64,000 nucleotides of DNA from Bacteroidales bacterium (lineage in GTDB: Bacteria > Bacteroidota > Bacteroidia > Bacteroidales > JAADGE01). This document shows, one piece after another, positions 28,605 to 38,006 of this stretch. The first letter of the stretch is position 1. Each line of letters starts with the position of its first letter. Under the pieces are notes generated by a model. The model did not search any database and was not told the origin of the DNA. It saw only the letters and a program-made list of their open reading frames with translations. The DNA lies in assembly GCA_021108035.1 (NCBI GenBank), contig JAIORQ010000055.1, positions 28,003 to 92,002 on the forward strand. The letters are read 5' to 3'. Both the position numbers and the translations under genes were made by a program.

Positions 28605-29069
28605 GTGTTCAGAAATTTTATTGTAATATTAATATTGATTTTTTCTTTTTCCGATTCATTTTCACAATTTGATGACAATAATACGATATTTAAATGTGCG
28701 CAGATATTTGGAGACAGTATTACTTTTTTAAATGATTTTAGTCTGAATCTGCCTAAAAGGAAAATTTCTGAAGACCCAAACGGCAAAGAATGGGATGTAT
28801 ATTTAATGAAAGGAACTGAATACAGATTTGCTTTATGCTGTTCTGACGGAATAAACGATATAATTATGAGATTGTTTAACGAAGAATTTACTGAAGAAAG
28901 TCCTATAGGAAGCACAGGTTCAGAAAGGAAAACTAATCCATATTTTGACTTTATATGCCGAAAATCCGGTATTTATAAGGTTTCTGTAAGATTTAAAAAA
29001 GAAAATGTAATTGGCGTACAATTAACAGCAACAGGGCTGTTAGGATTTGTAAGAAAGATTAATCTGTAG
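28605..29069 (+). CDS. Small secreted protein of unknown function, GTG start
   Basis: The 154-residue protein starts with a signal peptide (FIVILILIFSFSDSFSQ, about residues 5-21). The body is a beta-rich domain with the phrases NGKEWDVYLMKGTEYRF, FDFICRKSGIYKVSVRF and LTATGLLGFV, reminiscent of a small jelly-roll or pre-peptidase C-like fold. The start codon is GTG at 28605, as no in-frame ATG exists before the signal peptide. The inverted-repeat element ends only 14 bases upstream and probably supplies the promoter, so the original start region may have been replaced by the insertion. Function unknown. Confidence 0.68.
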   Translation: MFRNFIVILILIFSFSDSFSQFDDNNTIFKCAQIFGDSITFLNDFSLNLPKRKISEDPNGKEWDVYLMKGTEYRFALCCSDGINDIIMRLFNEEFTEESPIGSTGSERKTNPYFDFICRKSGIYKVSVRFKKENVIGVQLTATGLLGFVRKINL

Positions 29070-29472
29070 TGTTATAGGATTTTAGTGTTATAGGATTATA
29101 GAATTTAATCATTTTAGCATTGAAGCATTTATAATTAAAGCAATGTGTCCGCCTTAGGCCGGGGTGTGTGAAATCTCTATTATTTTCGTTCCACTCTTAA
29201 TTATTATACTGAATTTCAGGATTATATTAATATGTATGAATATAGTAATACTTCTTAAATCAAAAATCGTTAATCCTTGTTCTTAAATCAAATAGCAATT
29301 ATCAACATTTAACAATAAATTGAACGAAATAAAAAAATTTAACAATCGTGATTTCAGTTACCCCGGCATTAGGCGTGATTTGTTGATGTTTTACAAAATT
29401 TTTGGCAGTTTTGCGATTTGACCCTTATTTTTTTTATACATTTGTTACTTGCTTTTTCTTTTCTATTTATTC
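29070..29472. other. Gap with short repeats and a possible cassette boundary
   Basis: A 15-base direct repeat, TAGTGTTATAGGATT, occurs at about 29067 and 29085. A CCGCCTTAGGCCGGG stretch lies near 29149. Further right, ACCCCGGCATTAGGCGTG lies near 29358. Read on the minus strand it gives a CGCCTAATGCCGGGGT block behind the next gene, similar to tails of cassette-borne genes. No credible coding region is seen. Confidence 0.35.
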
Positions 29473-30450
29473 CTACAAACTTCCGGAATTTAACCAATAT
29501 TTCCAGTGTGTATTTGGTTTCAATGTTGGTTTGTAAAGTTCCGGATTATTTGTAATTATAACTTCGGCAATTTGTTGCCATGTTTCATATGTGCTTGGTC
29601 TATTATTGTCCCACATTTCTCTGTTCCAATCATCATTCATTATAGATTGCTTTCTGTGTGAAATAACAAATTCCTTAAAGCTCATATCATTAAGTCCAGT
29701 CAGATTTTTATTAAATTCATAAGTCTGTTTTAAATGTTCCTCTGTCATTGCCGGTGAAATCTGTAATGAAAAATCTTTGTGATACCACTCGTTTAGCACC
29801 AAAATTTTGTCAAGGTCTTTTGGAATAGATTTATAAATTTCATTGTCTGTTGCTCGAAATAAGTCCCTATTCTCTATAACAACAAGTCGTCCTGCCTCCT
29901 CTACACTTATTTCATTTGGTTCATATTCTTTCAATTCAATTTCTGCGTCAAAATAGTCTTGCTTGTTGTGGCTTAACGAAACTTTTTGACCTCGTACCAA
30001 CCAAAATTTTGCATCAGTTTTTAAACTTTCAATCACAATAGTCTCATTGAAATTGTTATTGTCAATAGGGTAAACACTATAATAATTTGAAGGTCTATTG
30101 TTGTAGCTTTCTAAATTAATCAAACAATTACCAAAGTAAAAAATATCTAGAATTATTGCATCTGCTCTTGGGTTGTAACCTAATCTTTCAACAGCAATTG
30201 CCCAGTGGTCTTTCTTGCCTCTAAAAACATTCAGTCTTGTGTCTATTAAATATGAATAACCAAAGTCAAGTTCAACAAATGTACAGTAAAATCCGTCATG
30301 ACTATTATCAAGAGTTTTTAATATTTCTTGTTCAGTTAGCTTATTATCTCCAATGTTTTTCATTACTTGTTTTAGATATTTACAATTAGTTAGACCAGAA
30401 ATAATGATGAAAATAAAAAACATATTCAATCTAAACATTGTCGTTTTCAT
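29473..30450 (-). CDS. Lipoprotein-like conserved protein (possibly DUF7003 type)
   Basis: The 325-residue protein has an N-terminal hydrophobic stretch followed by SGLTNC, a plausible lipobox with Cys23. The body has motifs such as LDNSHDGFYCTFVELDFGY, WAIAVERLGYNPRA, AGRLVVIENRDLFRATD and VLNEWYHKDF. I associate these with a DUF7003-like family common in Bacteroidota accessory DNA. The memory of the family number is uncertain and no biochemical role is known to me. The gene is followed by a CGCCTAATGCCGGGGT block and preceded by GTTACCTGCAATTATAACC, flanks often seen around singly mobilised genes in this phylum. It sits 22 bases from ppk but is probably not part of that operon in origin. 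Confidence 0.55.
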   Translation of the reverse strand: MKTTMFRLNMFFIFIIISGLTNCKYLKQVMKNIGDNKLTEQEILKTLDNSHDGFYCTFVELDFGYSYLIDTRLNVFRGKKDHWAIAVERLGYNPRADAIILDIFYFGNCLINLESYNNRPSNYYSVYPIDNNNFNETIVIESLKTDAKFWLVRGQKVSLSHNKQDYFDAEIELKEYEPNEISVEEAGRLVVIENRDLFRATDNEIYKSIPKDLDKILVLNEWYHKDFSLQISPAMTEEHLKQTYEFNKNLTGLNDMSFKEFVISHRKQSIMNDDWNREMWDNNRPSTYETWQQIAEVIITNNPELYKPTLKPNTHWKYWLNSGSL

Positions 30451-30471
30451 TGGTTATAATTGCAGGTAACA

Positions 30472-32553
30472 TTAATGTAAACCCATTAATGTTTTCTTTT
30501 GTAAATATAAGTAAGTATCAATTTGCGCCCTGTATAAATTGTCTCCATCTTTAAAATTTTTATCAATATTGTTTATATCTATATCAAGAAATTTTGCTTT
30601 TGTGTTGTCTTTTAATTGAATTTTCAGGATTGAAATTATTTCATTAATGAGTTGTTTATCATAAATCGGTATTATAGATTCAACTCTTCTTCTTATATTT
30701 CTTGTAAGAAGATCTGATGATGAAATATATACCTCCCAATTACCGTCATTATAAAAAGCATATATTCTGGCATGTTCCAGAAATCTGTCAACTATTCTTG
30801 TTATTTGTATATTTTTACTGTATGGTTTTCCCGGTCTTAATTTGCATATTCCTCTGACAATCAAATCAATATTAACATTTTTTTCTCCGGCATTATACAA
30901 CATATCAATCATTTCTTTATCGCCGAGTCCGTTCATTTTAAAAATTAAATATGCTTTTTTCCCTTCTTCGGCATTCCGGATTTCTCTGTTGATTTTCTCT
31001 TTGAAAACATCAAGCATATTAAATCTCGGAACAAGAATATCTTTGAAGTTGTATCTTTCAATAGGTGTTTCCAGATACAGAAATAATTTTTTAAGATCTT
31101 TTATGATATTAGTATTTGCTGTAAAAAAACCTTCATCTGAATATTGTGTAGCGGTTTTTTCGTTAAAATTTCCGGTACTTAAGAATGCATATCCGGTTTT
31201 TTTGTTTTTTTTCTTATCTGATTTTTTTATTACCAATGCTGCTTTTGCATGCACTTTTAATCCCGGTATTCCGGCAATTACATTAATGCCTGCTTCTTTC
31301 ATTTTTTCAGCAAAATAAATATTTGCTGCTTCATCAAATCTTGCTTTAACTTCTACAAATACAGTAACATCTTTACCGTTTCGGGAAGCTGTTATTAATG
31401 CATTTACAATTGCTGAGTTTGTTGCAACTCTGTATTGTGTTGTTTTTATTTCTTCTACATCGGGATCAACTGCAGCTTCGCTGAAAAATCGTAATACATA
31501 ATCATACGTATGGTATGGAAAATGTAATAAAATATCATGTTTTTCAACTGCTTTCAGAATTGAATCATATTGGTCAAGTATAGGATGATTAAGTTGTTTT
31601 AAAGGTTCTAATTCGTATTTTGGAGATAAAGGATTTTTAAAATTAAAAAAATCACTGAAGTTTAAATATCTTCCTACAGAAACAAAATCGTTATCAGTTA
31701 AATTAAATGCAAGTTTTAATACTTCGATTAAATCTTTCGGCATTTCTTTATCGTAAAGGAATCGTGCAGGAATGCCTGTTTTTCTTTGTTTAAGACTTTT
31801 TCTGAGTTTATTTAATAAATTACCCGAAAACTCATCTTCTATCATTAAATCGGCATTTCTCGACAATTTAATACTATATGTTGAATCAATATCATAACCG
31901 GGAAAAATAACAGGTAAATATTTTCTGATAATATCTTCAAGAAACATAATTAAATATTTACCTTTTAATTTCGGAAGATATATAAAACGTCCCATTGTGT
32001 CCGACGGAACTTGAATAACCGCATAATTAGCCTTTTTTTCATTAATCCTTTTCTTTTTCCATAATTTTATGGCTATATATATTTTATTATCCTTTAAGAA
32101 CGATAAAACATCTCCTGAACTTGATAATAAAACCGGCTGAATTTCCGGTAAAAGTTCTTTGAAAAAGAAGTCTTTTAAAAAAGTCAGATGCAGTTCTTCC
32201 AATTCTTGATCTCTGTACAGAATAATTCCGCAATCATCAAGCTCCGGAATTATTTGATTATAGAACTCATTTTCATATTCTTTTTGCCTTTCTGAAACTT
32301 CTTTTTTTATATATGTTAAAACTTTTTCAGGTGAATATTCAAGTTTCTTAAAGTTTTTCTTTGGAAGATCTATAAGGCTCCTGTGATAAGCAACTCTTAC
32401 GCGATAAAATTCATCTAAGTTTGATGAATAAATAGCGAGAAATTTGATTCTTTCAAACAAGGGCAGGTTTCTGTCTTTAATTTGCTCCAATACCAATCTG
32501 TTGAATGACAGCCAACTTAATTCTCTGTTATAATATTTGTTTTCATTGCTCAT
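30472..32553 (-). CDS. ppk1: Polyphosphate kinase 1
   Basis: This 693-residue enzyme reversibly makes inorganic polyphosphate from the gamma-phosphate of ATP. The N-terminal domain begins YYNRELSWLSFN at about residues 7-18 and the SSNLDEFY motif is at 43-50. The phospholipase-D-like catalytic domains carry His435 in GLKVHAKAAL, the expected autophosphorylated histidine, with STGNFNE and Arg-containing motifs after it. All major blocks and the length are normal. The start ATG overlaps the stop of the upstream channel gene by four bases, so translation is likely coupled. This makes the polyphosphate supply and the channel one expression unit. Confidence 0.93.
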   Translation of the reverse strand: MSNENKYYNRELSWLSFNRLVLEQIKDRNLPLFERIKFLAIYSSNLDEFYRVRVAYHRSLIDLPKKNFKKLEYSPEKVLTYIKKEVSERQKEYENEFYNQIIPELDDCGIILYRDQELEELHLTFLKDFFFKELLPEIQPVLLSSSGDVLSFLKDNKIYIAIKLWKKKRINEKKANYAVIQVPSDTMGRFIYLPKLKGKYLIMFLEDIIRKYLPVIFPGYDIDSTYSIKLSRNADLMIEDEFSGNLLNKLRKSLKQRKTGIPARFLYDKEMPKDLIEVLKLAFNLTDNDFVSVGRYLNFSDFFNFKNPLSPKYELEPLKQLNHPILDQYDSILKAVEKHDILLHFPYHTYDYVLRFFSEAAVDPDVEEIKTTQYRVATNSAIVNALITASRNGKDVTVFVEVKARFDEAANIYFAEKMKEAGINVIAGIPGLKVHAKAALVIKKSDKKKNKKTGYAFLSTGNFNEKTATQYSDEGFFTANTNIIKDLKKLFLYLETPIERYNFKDILVPRFNMLDVFKEKINREIRNAEEGKKAYLIFKMNGLGDKEMIDMLYNAGEKNVNIDLIVRGICKLRPGKPYSKNIQITRIVDRFLEHARIYAFYNDGNWEVYISSSDLLTRNIRRRVESIIPIYDKQLINEIISILKIQLKDNTKAKFLDIDINNIDKNFKDGDNLYRAQIDTYLYLQKKTLMGLH

Positions 32554-34544
32554 CTTAATATTTTTCGTACAAATGCAACGGTGAAGTATGACATTAAAAA
32601 CAATCCTACAAAGCCTTCAATTGAAGAAATCCATCTTGCAATACCGTCAGGATAATAATCTCCGTATCCGATTGTAAGAAAGGTTATGGCACTGTGATAA
32701 AATGCCTTTCCTATTGATCCTAATGCTTTGGGATCATTTGGTTCAAATATTGATGAAACTATATGAACATCTCCTAATTTACCGAGAATAATATATATTA
32801 AGGTAAACAGGATATATGTTATAAGCATGGTAAATAAAACTCTTAAAGGATCTGTGGCAAATTTTCCCATCTTATCAAAAATAAGCCATTTAAAAGCATA
32901 TTTTGTATATGCCCAAAATTTTAATTTAGGTTTTTTAACGATATCATTTCTTAAATGTGAAATTGCTTCTGCTCTTTTAAACTCTACATATGCTTCATCT
33001 TCATAAGAATATTGTCCTGTTAAATTAAAATTCTCTTTTAGTATTCTGAATTGCTCTTCTTTGCTTTTGTCGGCAGTATCTTGATTATATATTAATTGCT
33101 TGAGATTTGTTCTTCTCCAATCAATATAAATTCTTCCGAGAAGTCTCATTCCGGAAAGATCAATTGCTTTAATTTCAGGATCGAAACCGGGAGGATTTAT
33201 ATCGAGAATATCTTTAACAACCGTATTTGAAAGATCAAGCATTTCGCATGAAGTAATCCGAAGGTCAAAATAGTTATCAAGTTGTGAACCTCTTAAAGAC
33301 AGGGTTCTGAATACAGATTTATTAAAAGAGATTTTTCCGATTCCGAAGTCAACATTATTAATTTCTACATCGGCATTTTTATAATTTGATTCTTTGAAAT
33401 TAAATTCACCGTTTCCGAAAACGGAATCTTTCATCAAAAATTCACCAATTAAGGTTGTTCCTTCTAAATTAATATCACCTTCTCCAAGATATGTTTTATT
33501 AAAACTAACTTTTCCTTCACCAAAGTTAACTGCTTTCAGGTCTATTCCTCCGCTTATGAATTTAGCTCTGTCAAATTGGACATTTCCTTTTCCGAACTCG
33601 CAAAAATGAAAGTCAACAATACCTTGCCCGAAAACTGATAATCTGAATGATACAGTTCCGTCGCCGAAATTTGCATTTTTGAAATATATGCTGCCGTCTC
33701 CGAAATTGGTATTGATAAAAGATTTTTTTCCTTTGCCGAAAATTGCACTTGTAAAACTGACTTTACCGGTTTGAAAATCGGCAGATCTGAATGATATATC
33801 ACCGTCTCCAAAAGTAACTTTTTCAAAAGAAGTATCAATTTTCCCGAACTGAACTCTTGAGAAATCTACTCTGCCTTCTCCGAAGTTTGCTACTTTAAAT
33901 GAAATATGATTTGAATTAAATTTTGTATCTGTAAATAAAACATCACCTTCAATAAAATCTGCATTCACAAAGATTATTTTACCTCCGTGAAATTCCATAT
34001 TCTGAAAGTCTTTCAAGCCGGATGAGAAGATTGCATTTTTAAAAGATACTTCAGCTTCTGAAAATTTTGCTTTATAAAAAATCAGATTATCACATTTGAA
34101 TTTAGTATTACTAAAGTCAACAAAATCAGCATAAAATGCTGATCTTGAAAAGTTTACATCCTTACCAATAAAACATGTATTACTAAAATCTACATTGTTA
34201 CTTTCAAATAATACATCTGAAAGATCTATATTATTATTTTTATTGTAAAATATTGAATGTGAGGCAGAAAAGTTGGAAAGTATTATTTTTTCAGAATAGA
34301 TTTTCGGTTTTAAAAAACTTATATTAAAGTTTTCAATAAAACAATAATCTAATTGAAGTTCACTGTTCTTACTAATGTATTCTTTTATGTAATCTTCATT
34401 TGCATAACCATAAGATTCTTCATTAATTTTTGTTTTATTTTTATCAAAGAAACTTACAATTGCTGTTTTGGGATAACTTGAGTTTTCTTTTTCAAATTTT
34501 TTATCAAGTATTTCTACTTCAATCTTTTTGAAATATCTTTGCAT
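32550..34544 (-). CDS. Solenoid-repeat (pentapeptide-like) protein fused to a two-TM potassium channel
   Basis: The 664-residue protein has about 24 short repeats over residues 100-450 of the form FxxANFGEGxVSF, with a period near 17-18 residues. They would fold as a right-handed solenoid like pentapeptide repeats. A linker rich in charged residues follows. Near the end are two membrane helices, one at about residues 567-590 (TMLITYILFTLIYIILG) and one at 640-660. Between them is a pore loop with the potassium filter TIGYGD (624-629). This is an Ion_trans_2-type pore with a large cytosolic N-terminus. The ligand of the solenoid is not known. The stop overlaps the ppk1 start (ATGA). The gene is intact and probably heads the two-gene operon. 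Confidence 0.82.
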   Translation of the reverse strand: MQRYFKKIEVEILDKKFEKENSSYPKTAIVSFFDKNKTKINEESYGYANEDYIKEYISKNSELQLDYCFIENFNISFLKPKIYSEKIILSNFSASHSIFYNKNNNIDLSDVLFESNNVDFSNTCFIGKDVNFSRSAFYADFVDFSNTKFKCDNLIFYKAKFSEAEVSFKNAIFSSGLKDFQNMEFHGGKIIFVNADFIEGDVLFTDTKFNSNHISFKVANFGEGRVDFSRVQFGKIDTSFEKVTFGDGDISFRSADFQTGKVSFTSAIFGKGKKSFINTNFGDGSIYFKNANFGDGTVSFRLSVFGQGIVDFHFCEFGKGNVQFDRAKFISGGIDLKAVNFGEGKVSFNKTYLGEGDINLEGTTLIGEFLMKDSVFGNGEFNFKESNYKNADVEINNVDFGIGKISFNKSVFRTLSLRGSQLDNYFDLRITSCEMLDLSNTVVKDILDINPPGFDPEIKAIDLSGMRLLGRIYIDWRRTNLKQLIYNQDTADKSKEEQFRILKENFNLTGQYSYEDEAYVEFKRAEAISHLRNDIVKKPKLKFWAYTKYAFKWLIFDKMGKFATDPLRVLFTMLITYILFTLIYIILGKLGDVHIVSSIFEPNDPKALGSIGKAFYHSAITFLTIGYGDYYPDGIARWISSIEGFVGLFLMSYFTVAFVRKILR

Positions 34545-34788
34545 ATGTAAAAATTAAAGAAACCTGCAATCAAGAATTAATTTAGTGCTTGTATGTAAAG
34601 TTAGTTTTAATTTATATGAAGCACCAAATAACAAATTATTTAAAAATATCAATTATCAAATTACTGAAATAGTTTAGTTTATTGAGTTTTTGAACATTTT
34701 GATTTATTTGTAATTTGGTGTTTGTAATTTGATATTTAATATTCATCTGAGTTTTCAGATTTTGCAGACAGACACTAAATTAATAATA

Positions 34789-36327
34789 TCAAATAAGATC
34801 TTCATCATCTTCATCTACTAATTCAATAATCTCTACATTAATATCAATAAGTTCTTTAAATTTTTTGCCGTCATTAAGCATTGAGATATCTCCGGTATTA
34901 TAAAACCATTCAACATCAACTCTATTATTTTTTGAAATTTCTTCAAGAATTAATAAAATTTTTACTAATTGCCTGTCTGTAGCCGTATTATAATAGTCGA
35001 ACTCAAATGATACTTTAGTTTGATCAGCAGGTTCATCTTTATAAATATTCAGCCAATCAATAATTGGTTTAAAAAAACTAACTGCATTTTCGGGTATAGA
35101 TTTCCCTTTAAATCTTATAACACCTTCTTTTGAATCAAGAAATATTTCAGGAGTATCATCCTCTTCTTGAATTATGTATTTTTCTAATCCGTCTTTCATT
35201 TTATTTATATAAATTTTTAATGTAAAGAATGAGAATTTATCATTTATTTTATAAAAATCAAAGTTGAAAGGAGTTTTACTTTTCAATTTAATATCAAGTA
35301 ATCCTAATCCCGGGTTTTCATCAGATTCATTATCAAAATTTAATAATGTTTCATTGTAAACATCAGACAGTTGGTCTTCAGTCATGCTGTTAACATTTTC
35401 AAGCTTTTCTTTAAAATCGGTAATTTTATGATTTAATATGTAATTGCCGGAAGTAAATACAAGTTTTTCATCTGTTTCTCTTATATAAAAAATTGCATGT
35501 TTACCTTTTATATTATTAAATACAAACTCATCAGCGTGATTTACAATATTTTGCAATATTTCAACCATTAGATTAAAAACTTTCATTTTTAAAATAACAG
35601 TTCCTTGCAATTGGTTTTCAGTGATAGATAAAAGATTTACTAATGTATCTTGAGTAAAGGCACCGATAAAATTTAAAAGAATATTTTCTTGTTCAAGAAT
35701 TTTATGCCTTTTTATTATCCTTTTAATTGATTCTGTATCTTCTACAGCTTCTTTACCGATAAAATCAATTATTTTTGTATGTAAATAGAAAAATGAAAAT
35801 TCATCATTAACCTTTTCAAAATCATATACCAAATTACAACCTGATTTTCGGGCAATTTCAATTAATCCTAAACCGGCACCGCCTTTATCAGAAAATTCAC
35901 CTTCATCCAGAACTTTAAGTGAATATTTTTTCAGTTCTTCTTTATCAAGATCATTTATTTTATCAATCTGTTCCTTTATAGTATCTTGATGAGAATTTTT
36001 GATTAAATTTCCTGTTGTTATGTAATATCCGTCAGGTTTATATTGAACAACAAAAAGACCGGGATATCCGGCAAGTTCGTCTGATTTACCTGAACTTTGA
36101 TGTCTGGTAACATTTTGAAGACCTTCAACAATAATAAAAAATACTCTTTTTCTGACCTTTTTTTCAACATTATCATGTTGAAGGTTAGATTCTGTTAATG
36201 AAAGTATCGTATCCGTTACTTTGGTGGTAAAACTCCCTCTGTAAGTATATTCCATTGTACTTCCTTGAATATTTTCAAAGAGATTAAATGCTAAATTATC
36301 ATTCTTTACCGGATAGGATAATTTCAT
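34789..36327 (-). CDS. SiaB-SiaB-SiaC fusion (two kinase-like domains plus phosphoprotein substrate domain)
   Basis: The 512-residue protein joins three modules. Residues about 15-190 are a SiaB-family (DUF6272) GHKL kinase-like domain with EGLQN (Glu68, Asn72) and the G-box KGGAGLGL (148-155). Residues about 205-375 are a second such domain with EILQN (Glu256, Asn260) but a weaker glycine loop, NPGLGL (338-343). Residues about 388-505 match SiaC (DUF1987): TPEIFLDSKEG, GKSIPENAVSFF, PIIDWL, then YYNTATDRQL with Thr448 and Thr450 near the usual phosphosite. In Pseudomonas, SiaB phosphorylates free SiaC, and unphosphorylated SiaC activates the diguanylate cyclase SiaD. Here enzyme and substrate are one chain. 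No phosphatase or cyclase is seen nearby. Confidence 0.8.
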   Translation of the reverse strand: MKLSYPVKNDNLAFNLFENIQGSTMEYTYRGSFTTKVTDTILSLTESNLQHDNVEKKVRKRVFFIIVEGLQNVTRHQSSGKSDELAGYPGLFVVQYKPDGYYITTGNLIKNSHQDTIKEQIDKINDLDKEELKKYSLKVLDEGEFSDKGGAGLGLIEIARKSGCNLVYDFEKVNDEFSFFYLHTKIIDFIGKEAVEDTESIKRIIKRHKILEQENILLNFIGAFTQDTLVNLLSITENQLQGTVILKMKVFNLMVEILQNIVNHADEFVFNNIKGKHAIFYIRETDEKLVFTSGNYILNHKITDFKEKLENVNSMTEDQLSDVYNETLLNFDNESDENPGLGLLDIKLKSKTPFNFDFYKINDKFSFFTLKIYINKMKDGLEKYIIQEEDDTPEIFLDSKEGVIRFKGKSIPENAVSFFKPIIDWLNIYKDEPADQTKVSFEFDYYNTATDRQLVKILLILEEISKNNRVDVEWFYNTGDISMLNDGKKFKELIDINVEIIELVDEDDEDLI

Positions 36328-36438
36328 TATTGTTTTGATGATTTATTTACAAAAATATAAATATTTTTTAAAAATAAAAAAATTAAAGAAACCTTGTATT
36401 TATATATGCTTATAAGTAAAGTGATATGCTGCAAACAG

Positions 36439-37827
36439 TTACTCTATATGATCGGTTTCAATAATCAGTGCAATAACAGATTTTGTGCTGTTTTTTACAT
36501 CAAATGATATTTTTCCTTGATCAAATGATGTTTTTGTTCCGGCAACTAATTTTCCCGATAAAGCAGAATTTACTCTTTCTTTAAAACTTCCGTAGCCGGT
36601 TTCCACTGATTTTTTAACAGCATCAATGTTAAGAGAGTTTTTCGAATATATTACACAAAGATAGTCTTTTCCTACAGTATTATCAGTTTCAATGTAATGA
36701 TCTTCGTCAGGAATTGCTACACTGTTTTGTGAGTATGTTAATGCTGCAGAAATGCCGGGTATATGCGGAAATACTGTAAATGTTTTTCCTGTTGCATCAT
36801 AACCGAATGCATAAACGTATGTAGGTTTAGAATTTGAAATATATAATCTGAATTGTGTGCCTGATTTATAAGATTCATTAAGTTTATACATTCCGTTGCT
36901 GTATGTTGCATTGCTTTCTGTACCATCTGATTTGACGAATTTAACACTGCCTCCGAAATTGTGAGTTTTTACAACATTTGAAACAGATTTAAATTCGATC
37001 ATTTCATATGCATATTTAACAAATTCATAAAATACATTATATTTTACCCAAATAAATCCTTCGTTACCCCATTGTGTTCCCCAACTGTTCATAATTTCAA
37101 AAGCTCCTCCGTATTTATTGTCATCATAACCGATAACACACACAGCATGTCCGCCAAAGGTTAAACTGCTGCTTTCTGTAGGTTCCCATGAACCAAGAGC
37201 TGTATAAAAGGATTTTGGAGTATTCATACCGATGATTACCGGATTATTTTGAGACAAACTTTTTTTAACAGCATTTATCTTAAAATCTTTAGAATCAAAC
37301 ATACCAAAAATCTTTGCATAGTCATTTATTTTATAATCCGATGCTTTAGTGAATATTGTTGATGATATATAACTCGGACAATTTGCCTCTGTCATATCTG
37401 AATATTTGCATGCCCCTTTTGTTTTCATAATATCAAGTGCATCACTAATCGAAGATCCTAATTGACAATATGTATCTGTTGATGTTTTAATTTGTTTATA
37501 AATAAATCCGGGAGAAAATGTACTGCTTGTTGATGTTATATTATCAGTTCTGTTTTCTTGAACAGATTCCAAAATTGTCATTCCGGCGTATGCTGTTGAC
37601 CAACCTACACAAGTTCCGTATTGTCCTTGACTTTTGGGAATCGGTGCATATTTTTTTAATGAATATGATTTTGGAATTTCAGAATAAAGACTTCTTGTAA
37701 GGACAGCTTTCTTTAAAACTGCTTCATATTTATTATCATCGAAATTAAGACCGGTTCCGGGTTCTTGTGAGATACTGATATTGAATAATATAAGTATGCT
37801 TAACAGGGTTAAAAGGATTTTTTTCAT
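36439..37827 (-). CDS. Exported papain-like (C1 family) cysteine peptidase
   Basis: The 462-residue protein has a signal peptide ending SISQ at residue 21. The C1 peptidase triad is complete: Cys73 in GQYGTCVGWS, His227 in GGHAVCVIGYDD and Asn247 in MNSWGTQWG, with the oxyanion Gln at 68 in SQGQYG. The propeptide is very short, about 45 residues, and the C-terminal 180 residues form a separate beta-rich domain (HNFGGSVKFV, FRLYISNSKP, TFTVFPHIPG). That domain resembles the DUF4384-type extension seen beside caspases and C1 peptidases in Bacteroidota, which is a tentative match. It should act in the periplasm or outside. It is the gene next to the MORN-caspase. Confidence 0.85.
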   Translation of the reverse strand: MKKILLTLLSILILFNISISQEPGTGLNFDDNKYEAVLKKAVLTRSLYSEIPKSYSLKKYAPIPKSQGQYGTCVGWSTAYAGMTILESVQENRTDNITSTSSTFSPGFIYKQIKTSTDTYCQLGSSISDALDIMKTKGACKYSDMTEANCPSYISSTIFTKASDYKINDYAKIFGMFDSKDFKINAVKKSLSQNNPVIIGMNTPKSFYTALGSWEPTESSSLTFGGHAVCVIGYDDNKYGGAFEIMNSWGTQWGNEGFIWVKYNVFYEFVKYAYEMIEFKSVSNVVKTHNFGGSVKFVKSDGTESNATYSNGMYKLNESYKSGTQFRLYISNSKPTYVYAFGYDATGKTFTVFPHIPGISAALTYSQNSVAIPDEDHYIETDNTVGKDYLCVIYSKNSLNIDAVKKSVETGYGSFKERVNSALSGKLVAGTKTSFDQGKISFDVKNSTKSVIALIIETDHIE

Positions 37828-37865
37828 GATATAATTATTTGTGTAAATATTTTAAATTATTGTAT

Positions 37866-37995
37866 GAGACCACTCTGAAAAGTCATCCGATGAATGATTT
37901 TGCAAAATGCTGATATTCATTTAGCCGGATAGTCAGCTAATTACAAATTCATCGGATGACTAAATTATCACTTTTTGACTTTTCGGAGTGGACTC
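37866..37995. mobile_element. MITE, copy A of the GAGnCCACTCC family
   Basis: The 130-bp element has 20-bp terminal inverted repeats (GAGACCACTCTGAAAAGTCA and TGACTTTTCGGAGTGGACTC). The inner 14-bp palindrome arms GTCATCCGATGAAT lie at 37882-37895 and 37947-37960. It is flanked on both sides by the direct repeat TTGTAT (37860-37865 and 37996-38001), a 6-bp target-site duplication. There is no coding capacity. Confidence 0.82.
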
Positions 37996-38006
37996 TTGTA
38001 TTGTTC

